Shown here: positions 16,103-24,630 of the stretch, in pieces
How positions within the stretch are numbered: position 1 is the first letter of the stretch
Layout: every line of letters starts with the position of its first letter
Assembly (NCBI RefSeq): GCF_014174355.1
Contig: NZ_JABEQF010000002.1
Location: 186,001-250,000 of the forward strand
Direction of reading: 5' to 3'
Source: Gluconacetobacter azotocaptans
GTDB lineage: Bacteria; Pseudomonadota; Alphaproteobacteria; Acetobacterales; Acetobacteraceae
DNA: 64,000 nt
Notes under the pieces: model-generated
The model's database searches: none
What the model was told of the DNA's origin: nothing
Seen by the model: the letters and a program-made list of their open reading frames with translations, nothing else
Translations under genes and position numbers: made by a program

Positions 16103-17657
16103 ACGCGCGTTTTCCCTGATTTTTCCGATCGTCCTGCTGGGATACGTCCTGGCGGGGGGACTGGCCTATTACGGCTACCGGGCGGCGGTGATCGGTCTGC
16201 AGAAGGCGCGGTTGGACCAGGAGGTCTTCCAGCTCAAATCCTCCTACGCCGATTATCTGTCCCTCGGGTCGCGGCTGTTGTACGTAGTGCGCAACAGCAA
16301 CGCCTTCCTGCTGTTCCTCAACGAGACCGACGAGACGTACCGGACGCGCGCGCTGGCCGTCGGCATCCAGGACAGTCTCCAGTCCCTGGACCCGCGGGAC
16401 GATACGTTCGTGTCGTGCAGCATCTTTCAACCCGACGGCCGATTGGTATTCCACTCGGACAATGGCCAGGATCCGTTCAGCACGGCGGGCGAGCGGCAGC
16501 GGGCCTTCGCGCGCGCGGTGATCGCGGACGAGGCGCCGACGCGCTCGGCCCTGATCGTCGAGAATGACGGCCTGTCCTATCTGCTGATGTCCAGCCTGGT
16601 GCAGGCGCGAACCGCCCGCCAGCCCGTCCTGTCGCAGCGAGAGCAGGCGGTGCTGCTGCAGATCGCGATCCGCCCGGTTCATTTCCAGGCTCTCCGGACC
16701 GGGCTGGAGGCCGAGTACAGGACCCGGATCGAAACGTCCGCGACGCCCCTGGCGCCGAACGGCGAATTGTCGGCCGTCGTCCGCCTGGCGCCGGACCTGT
16801 ATGCCCGCCTGACGCCGCCCGGTTCCTACCTGAACGGCCGGTTCCGCAAGATCGCCATCATCTCCGCCGCCATGAGCCTGAGCCTGAGCGTGGCGTCGAT
16901 CGGGGTGCTGATGGTGCTGGTGCGCCGTTTCGTCACCGGCCCGGTCGAAGAACTGGATCGGCAGGTGAGCGGCATCATGACGCAGCAGCGCGAGACCATC
17001 GACGTGCCCGGCACTGGCGAAGTCGGGCGGTTGGCGGCGAATGTCAGGCGCCTGCACTGGGAACTGGACCAGGCGCTGAAGCGGACACAGCGCCTCTATG
17101 AGACGGATCCGGTGACCGGGATCGGCAACCGGATCTATTTCAATGAAATGATGGAGCGCTTTTTCCACGAGGAAAAGACCACCGGGCAGCCGGTCACCAT
17201 GCTGTTCATCGACCTCGATAATTTCAAGATGGTCAACGACGAGTACGGTCATCGTGCCGGCGACGCGCTGCTGGAGGCCGTGGCCCATGCGCTGGTCCTG
17301 GCCCTGAACGAGACCGCCCGCGCCTGCGATGCGGCGCCCGGCATCGCTGCCCGGTTCGCGGGGGACGAATTCGCTGTCCTGGTGCAGGCGGGGCCGCGAA
17401 CCGCCTATGTGCAGGATCTGGTCCGCTCCATCCTCGCGCTGTTCCAGGGGGGATTCAGCGTCGACGGGAGCCGCTATCCGGTCACCGCCAGCATCGGCGT
17501 GGCCTCGGCGCCCGAAGACGCCACCACGACGATGCTGCTGCTGTCCTGCGCGGACCATGCCATGTACCACGCCAAGGGCAGCGGCCGGAACACCGTCGCC
17601 TTCCATGGCGACCTGCCCGCCTTCGCCTGGACCGGAAAGTCTCCCCGGAACCGGTAG
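16089..17657 (+). CDS. Membrane diguanylate cyclase (periplasmic sensor-HAMP-GGDEF)
   Basis: 522 residues, beginning 14 bp inside the end of the binding-protein gene. TM1 at ~7-29, a ~225-residue periplasmic region without an obvious own pocket, TM2 at ~254-278, a HAMP linker (~279-330), then a GGDEF domain from ~338. The catalytic motif is AGDEF (residues 424-428), a form found in active cyclases, with the supporting DPVTGIGNR, FIDLDNFKMVND and GHRAGDALL segments. An RACD tetrad (411-414) lies nine rather than the usual five residues before the motif, so the product-inhibition site may be altered. No EAL domain follows. The product would activate c-di-GMP-dependent targets, which include cellulose synthase BcsA. 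Confidence 0.9.
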   Translation: MTLNKRAFSLIFPIVLLGYVLAGGLAYYGYRAAVIGLQKARLDQEVFQLKSSYADYLSLGSRLLYVVRNSNAFLLFLNETDETYRTRALAVGIQDSLQSLDPRDDTFVSCSIFQPDGRLVFHSDNGQDPFSTAGERQRAFARAVIADEAPTRSALIVENDGLSYLLMSSLVQARTARQPVLSQREQAVLLQIAIRPVHFQALRTGLEAEYRTRIETSATPLAPNGELSAVVRLAPDLYARLTPPGSYLNGRFRKIAIISAAMSLSLSVASIGVLMVLVRRFVTGPVEELDRQVSGIMTQQRETIDVPGTGEVGRLAANVRRLHWELDQALKRTQRLYETDPVTGIGNRIYFNEMMERFFHEEKTTGQPVTMLFIDLDNFKMVNDEYGHRAGDALLEAVAHALVLALNETARACDAAPGIAARFAGDEFAVLVQAGPRTAYVQDLVRSILALFQGGFSVDGSRYPVTASIGVASAPEDATTTMLLLSCADHAMYHAKGSGRNTVAFHGDLPAFAWTGKSPRNR

Positions 17658-17659
17658 GT

Positions 17660-18139
17660 TCAGGCGGGAAGGGTCCGGACCAGGAGAGCGACCACGCCTT
17701 CCAGCAGGGATTGATCGGCGGGCGAGAAGCGGTTTTTGACCGGGCTGTCGATATCCAGCACCCCCACCAGGGTTTCCCCCGCCACGATGGGCACCACGAT
17801 TTCGGACTCGGACGCCGCGTCGCAGGCAATATGGCCCGGGAACAGATGCACGTCGGGAACCACGATCGTGCGGCGCTGCGCCGCGGCGGTGCCGCAGACG
17901 CCCCGGCCCATGGCGATGCGGGTGCAGGCGATCCGCCCCTGGAACGGACCCAGCACCAGTTGCCCGTCCCGCAGGAAATAGAAGCCGGCCCAGTTGAGGG
18001 TGGGCAGCGCCTCGAACAGCAGGGCCGCGATGTTGGCGGTGTTGGCGATCAGGTCCGCCTCGTCCCGCACGACCGCCTCGACGGCGGACAGCAGGTCGGC
18101 GGGCGTGACCCGGTCGGGCGAGGCGGGAGGGTGGCTCAC
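17660..18139 (-). CDS. msrC: Free methionine-(R)-sulfoxide reductase (GAF-domain fRMsr)
   Basis: 159 residues from GTG 18139, preceded by GAAAGGAAC on the minus strand. It is a single GAF domain with all three cysteines of the fRMsr active site: Cys72 (GRIACTRIAMG), Cys82 (GRGVCGTAA) and Cys106 (FPGHIACDAASESEIVVPI), matching the E. coli enzyme in spacing. It reduces free L-methionine-R-sulfoxide with thioredoxin. The open frame continues far upstream, but that part is antisense to the peptide transporter. It is convergent with the diguanylate cyclase (2 bp gap) and follows the transporter gene in the same direction; import of peptides and repair of oxidised methionine would fit together. Confidence 0.92.
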   Translation of the reverse strand: MSHPPASPDRVTPADLLSAVEAVVRDEADLIANTANIAALLFEALPTLNWAGFYFLRDGQLVLGPFQGRIACTRIAMGRGVCGTAAAQRRTIVVPDVHLFPGHIACDAASESEIVVPIVAGETLVGVLDIDSPVKNRFSPADQSLLEGVVALLVRTLPA

Positions 18140-18186
18140 GGGCGGGTTCCTTTCGGGCGCAGGGGGGAAGACGGGCGACACGGGGT

Positions 18187-19695
18187 TCAGGCGCCGGGAA
18201 GGGGATGCGCCACCAGGTGCTGGCGGTCCCATTTCCGCGCCAGCGGCAGCAGCAGCGCGAACAGCACGGTGATGCCTCCCGCCGCCTCGGCCAGGCGCAG
18301 GAACAGGCCGGCATACAACCCCGCCCCCGCCATGGCGCCGGACGCGGCGGCGTTTCCGCCCGCCGCCGCCAGGTTGGCCATCATGCTGCCGACATACATG
18401 GCGACACCTACCGCCAGGAAATACGACCCCATCATGAAGGCGCTGACGGGCGCGGGCACATAACGGGCGATGACCGCCAGCCCCAGCCCGCCGACCAGCA
18501 ATTCGCCCAGCGACAGCGTGCCGTACGCCAGGACCATCACCCAGGGCGTCACCCGCCCCGCGCCGCCGGCCAGCGCCGCCAGCCACCAGATGATGAAGGC
18601 CACGGTCACCAGGCCGAACCCCACGGTGAATTTTTGCGCGATCGACAGGTCGCGCCCGGACTGCGCCAGGCGGTGATAGAGCAAGGCCAGCACCGGGCTG
18701 GCCAGCATGATCCAGATGGGGTTGAGGGCCTGGAACTGCCCGGCGGACATGCTGAACAGCGTCACGCCGCCCAGCGTGAACGCGCCGCGTACGGCGCGCA
18801 GGGCGAACAGGGTCAGCGACGTCGCCATCTGCTGGTAGAAGACGAAATAGGACATGCCCTGGAGGGATAGCAGGTACGCCAGGCGCAGGCCCGGCCGGTC
18901 GGTGGGCGCGGCGCGGAGATACATCATCGTCCAGCACAACAGGACAAGTGCGGCGGCCGCCCAGACGGCGTCCCGTGCCAGGGGGCCATGCTGCAACAGC
19001 AGGCTCAACCCCCCGATCGCGGCGGCGATCCCCAGCAGGACCGCCCCGTACCGCGCCATCGGAACCGGCCTGAAATCGGGCACCGAGCCGACGGACGCCA
19101 GATGCGCCCGGCGCAACGCGTAGAAGCACAGGCCCAGGAAGACCCCGGCCGCGCACGCCCCGAACGCCGCCGCGGGCCCGAACCGGTCCTGCAACCATGG
19201 CGTCAGAAGCGTCGAGACCGTGGAGCCGACATTGACCGCCATGTAGTACAGCGTGAATGCCGCATCCAGTTCGGCGTCGTCGCCGTGATAGATCCGGCGG
19301 ACCAGATTGGCGGCATTGGGCTTGAACAGCCCGTTCGCGGTCGCGATGATCGCCATGGCGAAGGTCAGCAACTCGTGCCGCGTCGTGGCCAGCGCCAGCA
19401 GCGCGTAGCCGCCGGTCAGCGTCATCGCGCCCAGCAGCATCGCGCGGCGCGAGCCCAGGACCCTGTCGCCCAGCCATCCGCCCAGCGCGGGCAGGGCGTA
19501 GGTCATCGCGGCGAACGCCCCCATCAGCAGGTTGGCCTGGGTGTCCTCGACGCCGAGATGCTGCACCATGAACAGCAGCAGGACGGCCTGCATGCCGTAA
19601 TAGCCGAACCGTTCCCACAATTCGATGGCCAGGACGACCGCGAAGGACGCGCGGCGGGAGGTGTGTCGCGACGACGGGGACGTTGAAAGAGCCAT
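18187..19695 (-). CDS. POT/PTR family proton-dependent oligopeptide transporter
   Basis: 502 residues with about 14 predicted membrane helices. The POT signature ExxERFxYYG is present as ELWERFGYYG in helix 1 (residues ~25-34), where the glutamates and arginine couple proton and peptide binding. GDRVLGSRRAMLLGAMTLTGGY gives the MFS motif A, and FALRAVRGAFTLGG-type segments follow. POT proteins import di- and tripeptides; no accessory domain is seen. It sits 47 bp upstream of the methionine sulfoxide reductase gene on the same strand. Confidence 0.92.
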   Translation of the reverse strand: MALSTSPSSRHTSRRASFAVVLAIELWERFGYYGMQAVLLLFMVQHLGVEDTQANLLMGAFAAMTYALPALGGWLGDRVLGSRRAMLLGAMTLTGGYALLALATTRHELLTFAMAIIATANGLFKPNAANLVRRIYHGDDAELDAAFTLYYMAVNVGSTVSTLLTPWLQDRFGPAAAFGACAAGVFLGLCFYALRRAHLASVGSVPDFRPVPMARYGAVLLGIAAAIGGLSLLLQHGPLARDAVWAAAALVLLCWTMMYLRAAPTDRPGLRLAYLLSLQGMSYFVFYQQMATSLTLFALRAVRGAFTLGGVTLFSMSAGQFQALNPIWIMLASPVLALLYHRLAQSGRDLSIAQKFTVGFGLVTVAFIIWWLAALAGGAGRVTPWVMVLAYGTLSLGELLVGGLGLAVIARYVPAPVSAFMMGSYFLAVGVAMYVGSMMANLAAAGGNAAASGAMAGAGLYAGLFLRLAEAAGGITVLFALLLPLARKWDRQHLVAHPLPGA

Positions 19696-19780
19696 GAAGA
19701 TCCTCAGGACAGGGGTCCCGCATGCCTAATGGGCGCGGGGTGTCTGTGCAATCTTCGGTGCGGGATGCCGGGCTCGTCGG

Positions 19781-20746
19781 TCAGATGCGGCTATCGGGAC
19801 GGATGCCCGTACGGGGCGAGAGATGGAGGATATAGGTCGGGTTTCCCATCGGGCCGCCCGGGCCGGTGGCGACGGTGCGGACCCTATGGCTCAGTTCGAT
19901 TTCGTCGTGATGTTCCAGCGCGACCGAAAAGACATGCTGCCGCCACGACAGCGCGGCCTCGAACTGGGACGCCTCCCGCCCGTAGCGCAGGCTCATGCCG
20001 TCCTGCCGGATGATCTGGCCGCCGGCCAGGGCCAGCATCGCGATACCGGCGGCCACCGTCGCGGCATGGCCGATATGGCGGAACAGATGGTCGTGCAGGC
20101 GCGGCAGGATGTGGCGCATCAGCACCGACGACAGGATTGCCGCCATCGCCACCGCCAGCCCGACGGTCATCGCCCGGGGCGTTAACAGCCCGAAGCCGGC
20201 GTACAGGCCCAGCTTCATCAGGTGCAGCAGGATCTCGTTCGCGGCCCGGGTCGCGACGATTTCCTCCTTGCGCAGGCCCAGGCGGCGATAGAACCCGTTG
20301 AAGACCAGCCCCACCGCCCCGGTGAAGCCGGACAGGAACCCGGCCGCCGCCCCCGTTGCGACCAGTCGGGCCAGCCGCATGGGCTGGTGGGAAACCGGTG
20401 CCGGCGCGCGGAACAGAAGCGGCAGGTTGCCCATCAGGAACAGGCCCAGCAGCACATCCAGATAGGCCGGATTCATGCGGCTCAGCCCCCAGGCGCCCAG
20501 CGCTGCGAAGGGCAGGGCGGCGGGGGCGAAACGCCAGACCACCGCCCAGCGGATGGAGCGACGGAACGTGGCGATGCGGGCCAGCGAACTGGCCGCCGTG
20601 CCGATCGACAGGGCGGCGGGTACCTGCGCCCCCGGCACGACCAGCCCCAGCAGCGGCATCAGGATCAGTCCCGCGCCGCCGCCCGATACGGTACTGAGGC
20701 CGAAGGCGAAAACCGAAGCGGCAAGGATCAGGCACCAGATGAGCAT
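19781..20746 (-). CDS. TauE/SafE-family membrane permease with a C-terminal soluble extension
   Basis: 321 residues. The first ~250 are a TauE/SafE (DUF81) permease with eight or so helices: it begins LILAASVFAFGLSTVSGGGAGLILMPLL, the family's Gly-rich first repeat, and the second repeat shows GFLSGFTGAVGLVFNGFYRR. Such proteins export sulfite, sulfoacetate or other small anions. The last ~65 residues, after helix ALAGGQIIRQD, form a non-hydrophobic tail (ASQFEAALSWRQHVFSVALE, HRVRTVATGPGG) not usual in the family. It is divergent from the two-component system at 20973, with a 226-bp gap. Confidence 0.82.
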   Translation of the reverse strand: MLIWCLILAASVFAFGLSTVSGGGAGLILMPLLGLVVPGAQVPAALSIGTAASSLARIATFRRSIRWAVVWRFAPAALPFAALGAWGLSRMNPAYLDVLLGLFLMGNLPLLFRAPAPVSHQPMRLARLVATGAAAGFLSGFTGAVGLVFNGFYRRLGLRKEEIVATRAANEILLHLMKLGLYAGFGLLTPRAMTVGLAVAMAAILSSVLMRHILPRLHDHLFRHIGHAATVAAGIAMLALAGGQIIRQDGMSLRYGREASQFEAALSWRQHVFSVALEHHDEIELSHRVRTVATGPGGPMGNPTYILHLSPRTGIRPDSRI

Positions 20747-20852
20747 GCATCACTTCCGTAGCCGGGCGCATGTCGCGGGGGCGACGGTGGACCGTTGACG
20801 CCATGATGGGGCCCGGTCCTGCGGAAAGCAGGTTAAAACCTCCCAATCTGCC

Positions 20853-20881
20853 GCACCCGCCCTTTCGTGGGGGGCGGGTGC
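20853..20881. promoter_or_regulatory. Inverted repeat GCACCCGCC-N11-GGCGGGTGC in divergent intergenic region
   Basis: Nine-base perfect arms at 20853-20861 and 20873-20881 separated by 11 bases, in the 226-bp gap between the TauE-like gene and the response regulator gene. There is no T-tract on either side and both neighbours point outward, so a terminator is unlikely; an operator or leader hairpin is possible. Confidence 0.4.
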
Positions 20882-20972
20882 CTTCTATCGTCGGCGTCAC
20901 TGTCATGGGCCATGGGCCGTCGGGCCGGCCCCTAATGGAAGGGAGAACCCGGATCGTGTCGGGTGTGAGATC

Positions 20973-21689
20973 ATGACGGGCATCGGTGCAACGACCCGCC
21001 TGCTGCTGGTCGAGGACGATCCCGATACCGCCGCCTATGTCCGCGACGGCCTGGCGCATGAGGGGATCGCCGTCACGATCGCCGACAACGGGACCGATGG
21101 CCTGTCCATGGCCCTCGGCCGGGAATGGGATGTGATCGTGCTGGACCGGATGCTGCCGGGCATGGACGGCCTGTCCATCCTGACCCGCCTGCGCGAAGCC
21201 GGCAGCCGCGCTCCGATCATCTTCCTGACGACGATGGATGGGGTCAGCAGTCGCGTCGGCGGATTGCGCGGCGGGGCCGACGATTATCTGGTCAAGCCGT
21301 TCGCCGTGCGGGAACTGGCGGCGCGCATCGCCGTCCTGCTGCGCCGGGTCGGCCCGATGCGGCATGTGACCGCCCTGCGGGTGGCGGGGATCGTGCTCGA
21401 TCTTCTGAGGCGGGAGGTCACCCGCGATGGCGAGAAGATCCTGCTTCAACCGCAGGAAGTAAAAATTCTCGAATATTTCATGCGAAATCCCGAGACGATC
21501 CTTTCGCGCCAGATGTTGCTGCATTATGCGTGGAACGTGGATTTCCCCGTCCGCACGAATATCGTCGAAACCCATATCAGCCGCCTGCGCGACAAGCTGG
21601 GGCATGACGGCCGGCAATTGATCCAGACCATCCGGGGCGCGGGCTATGTCATGAGGGACAGCGATCTTGGCAGCATTCCCACCGGCTAG
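20973..21689 (+). CDS. OmpR-family response regulator
   Basis: 238 residues. The receiver domain (1-120) has the acidic pocket Asp15/Asp16, phospho-acceptor Asp58 in VIVLDRMLPGMDG, and Lys108 in YLVKPF. The C-terminal winged helix (residues ~135-230) has the family pattern LQPQEVKILEYFMRNPETILSRQMLLHYAWN and THISRLRDKLGHDGRQLIQTIRGAGYVM. The sensor kinase gene overlaps its end. The divergent TauE-like permease is a plausible target (inference). Confidence 0.93.
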   Translation: MTGIGATTRLLLVEDDPDTAAYVRDGLAHEGIAVTIADNGTDGLSMALGREWDVIVLDRMLPGMDGLSILTRLREAGSRAPIIFLTTMDGVSSRVGGLRGGADDYLVKPFAVRELAARIAVLLRRVGPMRHVTALRVAGIVLDLLRREVTRDGEKILLQPQEVKILEYFMRNPETILSRQMLLHYAWNVDFPVRTNIVETHISRLRDKLGHDGRQLIQTIRGAGYVMRDSDLGSIPTG

Positions 21690-23112
21690 GGGGCGGGCCG
21701 CCGCGATCGCCAGGGTCGTTTCCAGTCTCTCGTTCCGGATCGTCATTCTGTTCGCGGGTTTCCTGATGCTGTCGGGCATGCTGGTCATCCTGCTGTCGGG
21801 CCTGCACAGTCAGCGCTCGCTGCAAGGCCAGATCCGCCACGCCGTCACCGCCGAACGGGCGGAGGTCCTGTCGGCGGCCGGGAGGCAGGATATCGGGCAC
21901 ATGCTGCCCGTGATCCGGAACCTGGTCCGGAACGAACCCGCTTTCTTCTATCTGCTGCAAGATGCCTCCGGCGCGATCCTGGCCGGCAACATGCTGCATC
22001 TTCGTCCGGTGTCCGGCGGCCGCTGGCTGTCCTGGGCGCACCGGCTGCCCTTTGGGGCGAACGACATCCCGGTCTATGGCGAAGGGGTCGTGCTGGCGGA
22101 TGGCGGCTATTTCTTCGTGGGCATCGATGCCTCCCCGCTGCGCCGGCTGCGGCACGATATCCGGGCGATCATGATCTGGAGCCTGTGTGGCTTCTGCGTC
22201 CTGGGCATCGGCGGCGGCCTGATCCTGAGCGCCGTGATCCTGCGGCGGATCGAAACGATCAGCGTGACCGCCCGCCGGATCATGAGCGGCGATATCTCGC
22301 AGCGGATTCCCTATCAGGGGACGGACGACGAGTTCGACCATCTCGCCCACAGCCTGAATGCGATGCTTGAACAGAACGAAAGGCTGATCGCCAGCCTGCG
22401 GCAGGTGTCCAACGATATCGCGCACGACATGCGCCGTCCGCTGTCGCACCTGCGCCAGCGGCTGGAGACCGCGTCCCTTGCCGAGCATACGTCCGACGGC
22501 TTTCGCGCGGCGATCGACGATGCGGTCGTCGAGCTCGATCTGGCGCTGGAGATCTTTTCCTCGCTTCTGCGCCTGTCACGGATCGAGGGCGGGATCGCGA
22601 CCGACACGATGGTGCCGGTCGCCCTCGACACCCTGACGGCGCAGGTCGCCGAACTCTATCGCCCGGCGGCCGAGGACCGGCATCAGGCCCTGATCGTCGG
22701 GCCGGTGTCCGGGACGGTCGACGGCGATCCGGTGCTGCTGATGCAGATGCTGTCCAACCTGGTGGAAAATGCCATCAACCACACGCCAAACGGCAGCCGG
22801 ATCACCATTGACGGCGGGGTGGATGGCGACCGGGTGACGCTGGTCGTGGCCGATAACGGGGCCGGCATTCCCGCCGACAGCCGCGAACGGGTCTTCCACC
22901 GTTTCGTACGCCTCGACCGCAGCCGCTCGGTGCCCGGCAGCGGCCTGGGGTTGAGCCTGGTCCGCGCGATCGCGCGCCTGCATGGCGGAACGATCACCCT
23001 GTCGGACAACCGGCCCGGTTTGCGCTGTACGGTCGTTCTGCCGCATATCGCCTTATCCGAGACCCTGCCCGGGGGGATGCGGAACCCGCCAGGGAACAGC
23101 CAGGAAGCATGA
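21667..23112 (+). CDS. Membrane sensor histidine kinase
   Basis: 481 residues from TTG 21667, overlapping the response regulator by 23 bp; a later start is possible but no better-placed ATG precedes the first helix. TM1 ~24-45, a ~120-residue periplasmic sensor, TM2 ~166-190, HAMP (~191-245). The dimerisation domain has the phospho-acceptor His253 in NDIAHDMRRPLSHLRQRLE. The ATPase domain carries the N box (QMLSNLVENAINHTPNGS), G1 (VVADNGAGIP) and G2 (SRSVPGSGLGLSLVRAIARLHGG). It pairs with the upstream regulator; the stimulus is unknown. The next gene, an SDR, starts two bases after the stop. Confidence 0.93.
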   Translation: MAAFPPARGRAAAIARVVSSLSFRIVILFAGFLMLSGMLVILLSGLHSQRSLQGQIRHAVTAERAEVLSAAGRQDIGHMLPVIRNLVRNEPAFFYLLQDASGAILAGNMLHLRPVSGGRWLSWAHRLPFGANDIPVYGEGVVLADGGYFFVGIDASPLRRLRHDIRAIMIWSLCGFCVLGIGGGLILSAVILRRIETISVTARRIMSGDISQRIPYQGTDDEFDHLAHSLNAMLEQNERLIASLRQVSNDIAHDMRRPLSHLRQRLETASLAEHTSDGFRAAIDDAVVELDLALEIFSSLLRLSRIEGGIATDTMVPVALDTLTAQVAELYRPAAEDRHQALIVGPVSGTVDGDPVLLMQMLSNLVENAINHTPNGSRITIDGGVDGDRVTLVVADNGAGIPADSRERVFHRFVRLDRSRSVPGSGLGLSLVRAIARLHGGTITLSDNRPGLRCTVVLPHIALSETLPGGMRNPPGNSQEA

Positions 23113-23113
23113 T

Positions 23114-23953
23114 GTGAGCACCTCTGAACGACCGGAATCGCGCCCTCTGGCTGTCGTGACCGGGGCGACCGGTGGAATCGGGCGCGAAATCGTCGCCCTG
23201 CTGGTGGGGGCCGGCTATCGCGTGACGATCCTGGCGCGCGGGGAAGCCACATCGCCGGGTGTTTCACCCGGCGGCCCCGCGTGGGGCGCGCATGTCGCGA
23301 CCGTAGCTTGCGATCTGACCCGGATGGAGTCCATCGCCCAGGCGGCGGCCGACATCGTGGCGGCCGGCGAGCCGGTCATGCTGCTGATTCATTGCGCGGG
23401 GGTCATCAGCCCGGGCCAGGGTGATGGCCTGTGCGGCGACGGCGTGGCGCGGCAGATCGCCGTGAACCTGACGGCCCCGATCCTGCTGACCTCCCGCCTG
23501 CTGGAAAGCATGCCGCGCGGCGGTCATGTCGTGTTCGTCAATTCCATGGCCGGCGCGATGCCCCTGCAAGGCAGCGGGGTCTATGCCGCGACCAAGTTCG
23601 GGCTGCGCGGCTATGCCCTGTCGCTGGCGCTGGATTTGCGCCCGCGCGGCATCCGCGTGTCGTCCGTCTTCCCCGGGGCGGTCGACACGCCGATGCTGCG
23701 GCGGGAAATGGCGGAAGGCGGGTCCGTCCTCAATTTCGTCAGCCAGCCTGCCGCCCCTGCCGATGTGGCGCGGCGCATCGTCGCGGTCTGCCGCCGGCCC
23801 CGGCGCGAGGTGTTCCTGCCCCCGCTGGACGGCCTGTTCGCCAATCTCTGCCTGCTGCTGCCCGGCGTGCTGCGTCTGTCCCTGCCGCTGCTGACTTTCA
23901 GCGGCCGCCGGGGCTATCGCCGCTTTCAGAAGCGCTGCGGACCTGTGAAATAG
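23114..23953 (+). CDS. Short-chain dehydrogenase/reductase
   Basis: 279 residues from GTG 23114, with AGGAAG just upstream and the kinase stop immediately before it. A Rossmann NAD(P)-binding motif TGATGGIGRE is near the N-terminus (residues ~15-24). The catalytic tetrad is visible as NS-x-AG (VNSMAGAMPL) and YAATKFG (Tyr and Lys). PGAVDTPML follows in the usual cofactor-loop position. The last ~50 residues contain a hydrophobic segment (LFANLCLLLPGVLRLSLPLL) that could attach it to the membrane, as in SDRs acting on lipids. The substrate is not recognised. Coupling to a two-component operon is unusual for an SDR. Confidence 0.85.
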   Translation: MSTSERPESRPLAVVTGATGGIGREIVALLVGAGYRVTILARGEATSPGVSPGGPAWGAHVATVACDLTRMESIAQAAADIVAAGEPVMLLIHCAGVISPGQGDGLCGDGVARQIAVNLTAPILLTSRLLESMPRGGHVVFVNSMAGAMPLQGSGVYAATKFGLRGYALSLALDLRPRGIRVSSVFPGAVDTPMLRREMAEGGSVLNFVSQPAAPADVARRIVAVCRRPRREVFLPPLDGLFANLCLLLPGVLRLSLPLLTFSGRRGYRRFQKRCGPVK

Positions 23954-24019
23954 GGTGGCCGAAGGCCCTGGCGCTGCCGGTTCGGCTTCGGTCTGGAAGC
24001 AAACAATCACGCAGATGGA

Positions 24020-24319
24020 TCAGGTCGGACGGGACTCGCCAACATCATACACGCGCAAGTTGCGATCTCGGATACCGAGGGATGGCCAGGCCGCCCGCCA
24101 TTCCTTGATGTGCCGCGACGCAAAGTGCCGATCAAGTGCAGACTGATCCGTCCATAACTCTTTGACGTGGATCAGCCCCGGATCGAAAACGTCCTCGGCG
24201 TAGCCATATTCAACGCAACCTTCTTCGGCCCGACTTGCTTCCGCCATAAGCCTCATAACGGGACGGGCGGCCACCAGATTTTGTGCGGGAAGACGAACTG
24301 TTCCGAGGATAAGCAGCAT
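24020..24319 (-). CDS. ABM-fold monooxygenase / quinol monooxygenase-like protein
   Basis: 99 residues from ATG 24319 (LLILGTVRLPAQNLVAARPVM...). The frame extends to 24475, but the extra N-terminus has no family resemblance and no ribosome site, so the internal ATG was chosen; its own ribosome site is weak (GAGGG ~20 bp upstream). The ferredoxin-like dimeric alpha-beta barrel signature is seen in EEGCVEYGYAEDVFDPGLIHVKELWTDQSALDRHFAS. Family members oxidise phenols or quinols without metal or flavin cofactor. The gene stands alone between oppositely oriented neighbours in sequence of visibly lower GC content than its surroundings, possibly acquired DNA. Confidence 0.78.
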   Translation of the reverse strand: MLLILGTVRLPAQNLVAARPVMRLMAEASRAEEGCVEYGYAEDVFDPGLIHVKELWTDQSALDRHFASRHIKEWRAAWPSLGIRDRNLRVYDVGESRPT

Positions 24320-24630
24320 AGGCCAAGCATAGAGGCCGCCCTCATAAATGGAAGGTGGCTGTCGGCTTTCAGGAAATGACCAGCACGTGCCGAGGCTTGG
24401 ATTGGGCGACTGATGGTGCACTTGGGTCGTAACTCGCCGTATTTGCAAAGCGTATAATCGCCCGCCAAAGGGCATAGCCCTTTGGAAAATAAGAACTTCA
24501 TAAAACGAATGGGATGCCAGAGCCGAGGCCCTTGCCGGGTTCGGGCGCGGCCCGACCTTTTGCCCTGGCGCGGGTTTCCGCTTTCCTTCCGCTTATTTGT
24601 TCTCTATATGTTCCAATCCCGGAGGGGGAA
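24320..24630. other. Intergenic region with inverted repeat and SOS box
   Basis: 311 bp between the divergent monooxygenase-like gene and imuA. It holds a perfect inverted repeat CCAAAGGGC-ATA-GCCCTTTGG (24465-24485) and the LexA site at 24599-24613. Base composition is more AT-rich than the neighbouring genes up to about 24515. No further coding frame is convincing. Confidence 0.6.
24599..24613. promoter_or_regulatory. LexA-binding SOS box, GTTC-N7-GTTC
   Basis: The sequence GTTCTCTATATGTTC is an exact match to the alphaproteobacterial direct-repeat LexA operator GTTC-N7-GTTC. It lies 17 bp before the imuA start codon, between the probable promoter and GGAGGGGGA, as expected for SOS repression of the imuA-imuB-dnaE2 cassette. 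Confidence 0.9.

Noticed and set aside
16083-18314. 743-codon minus-strand frame opposite the diguanylate cyclase
   Set aside because: Shadow frame; overlaps well-supported genes and has a biased composition.
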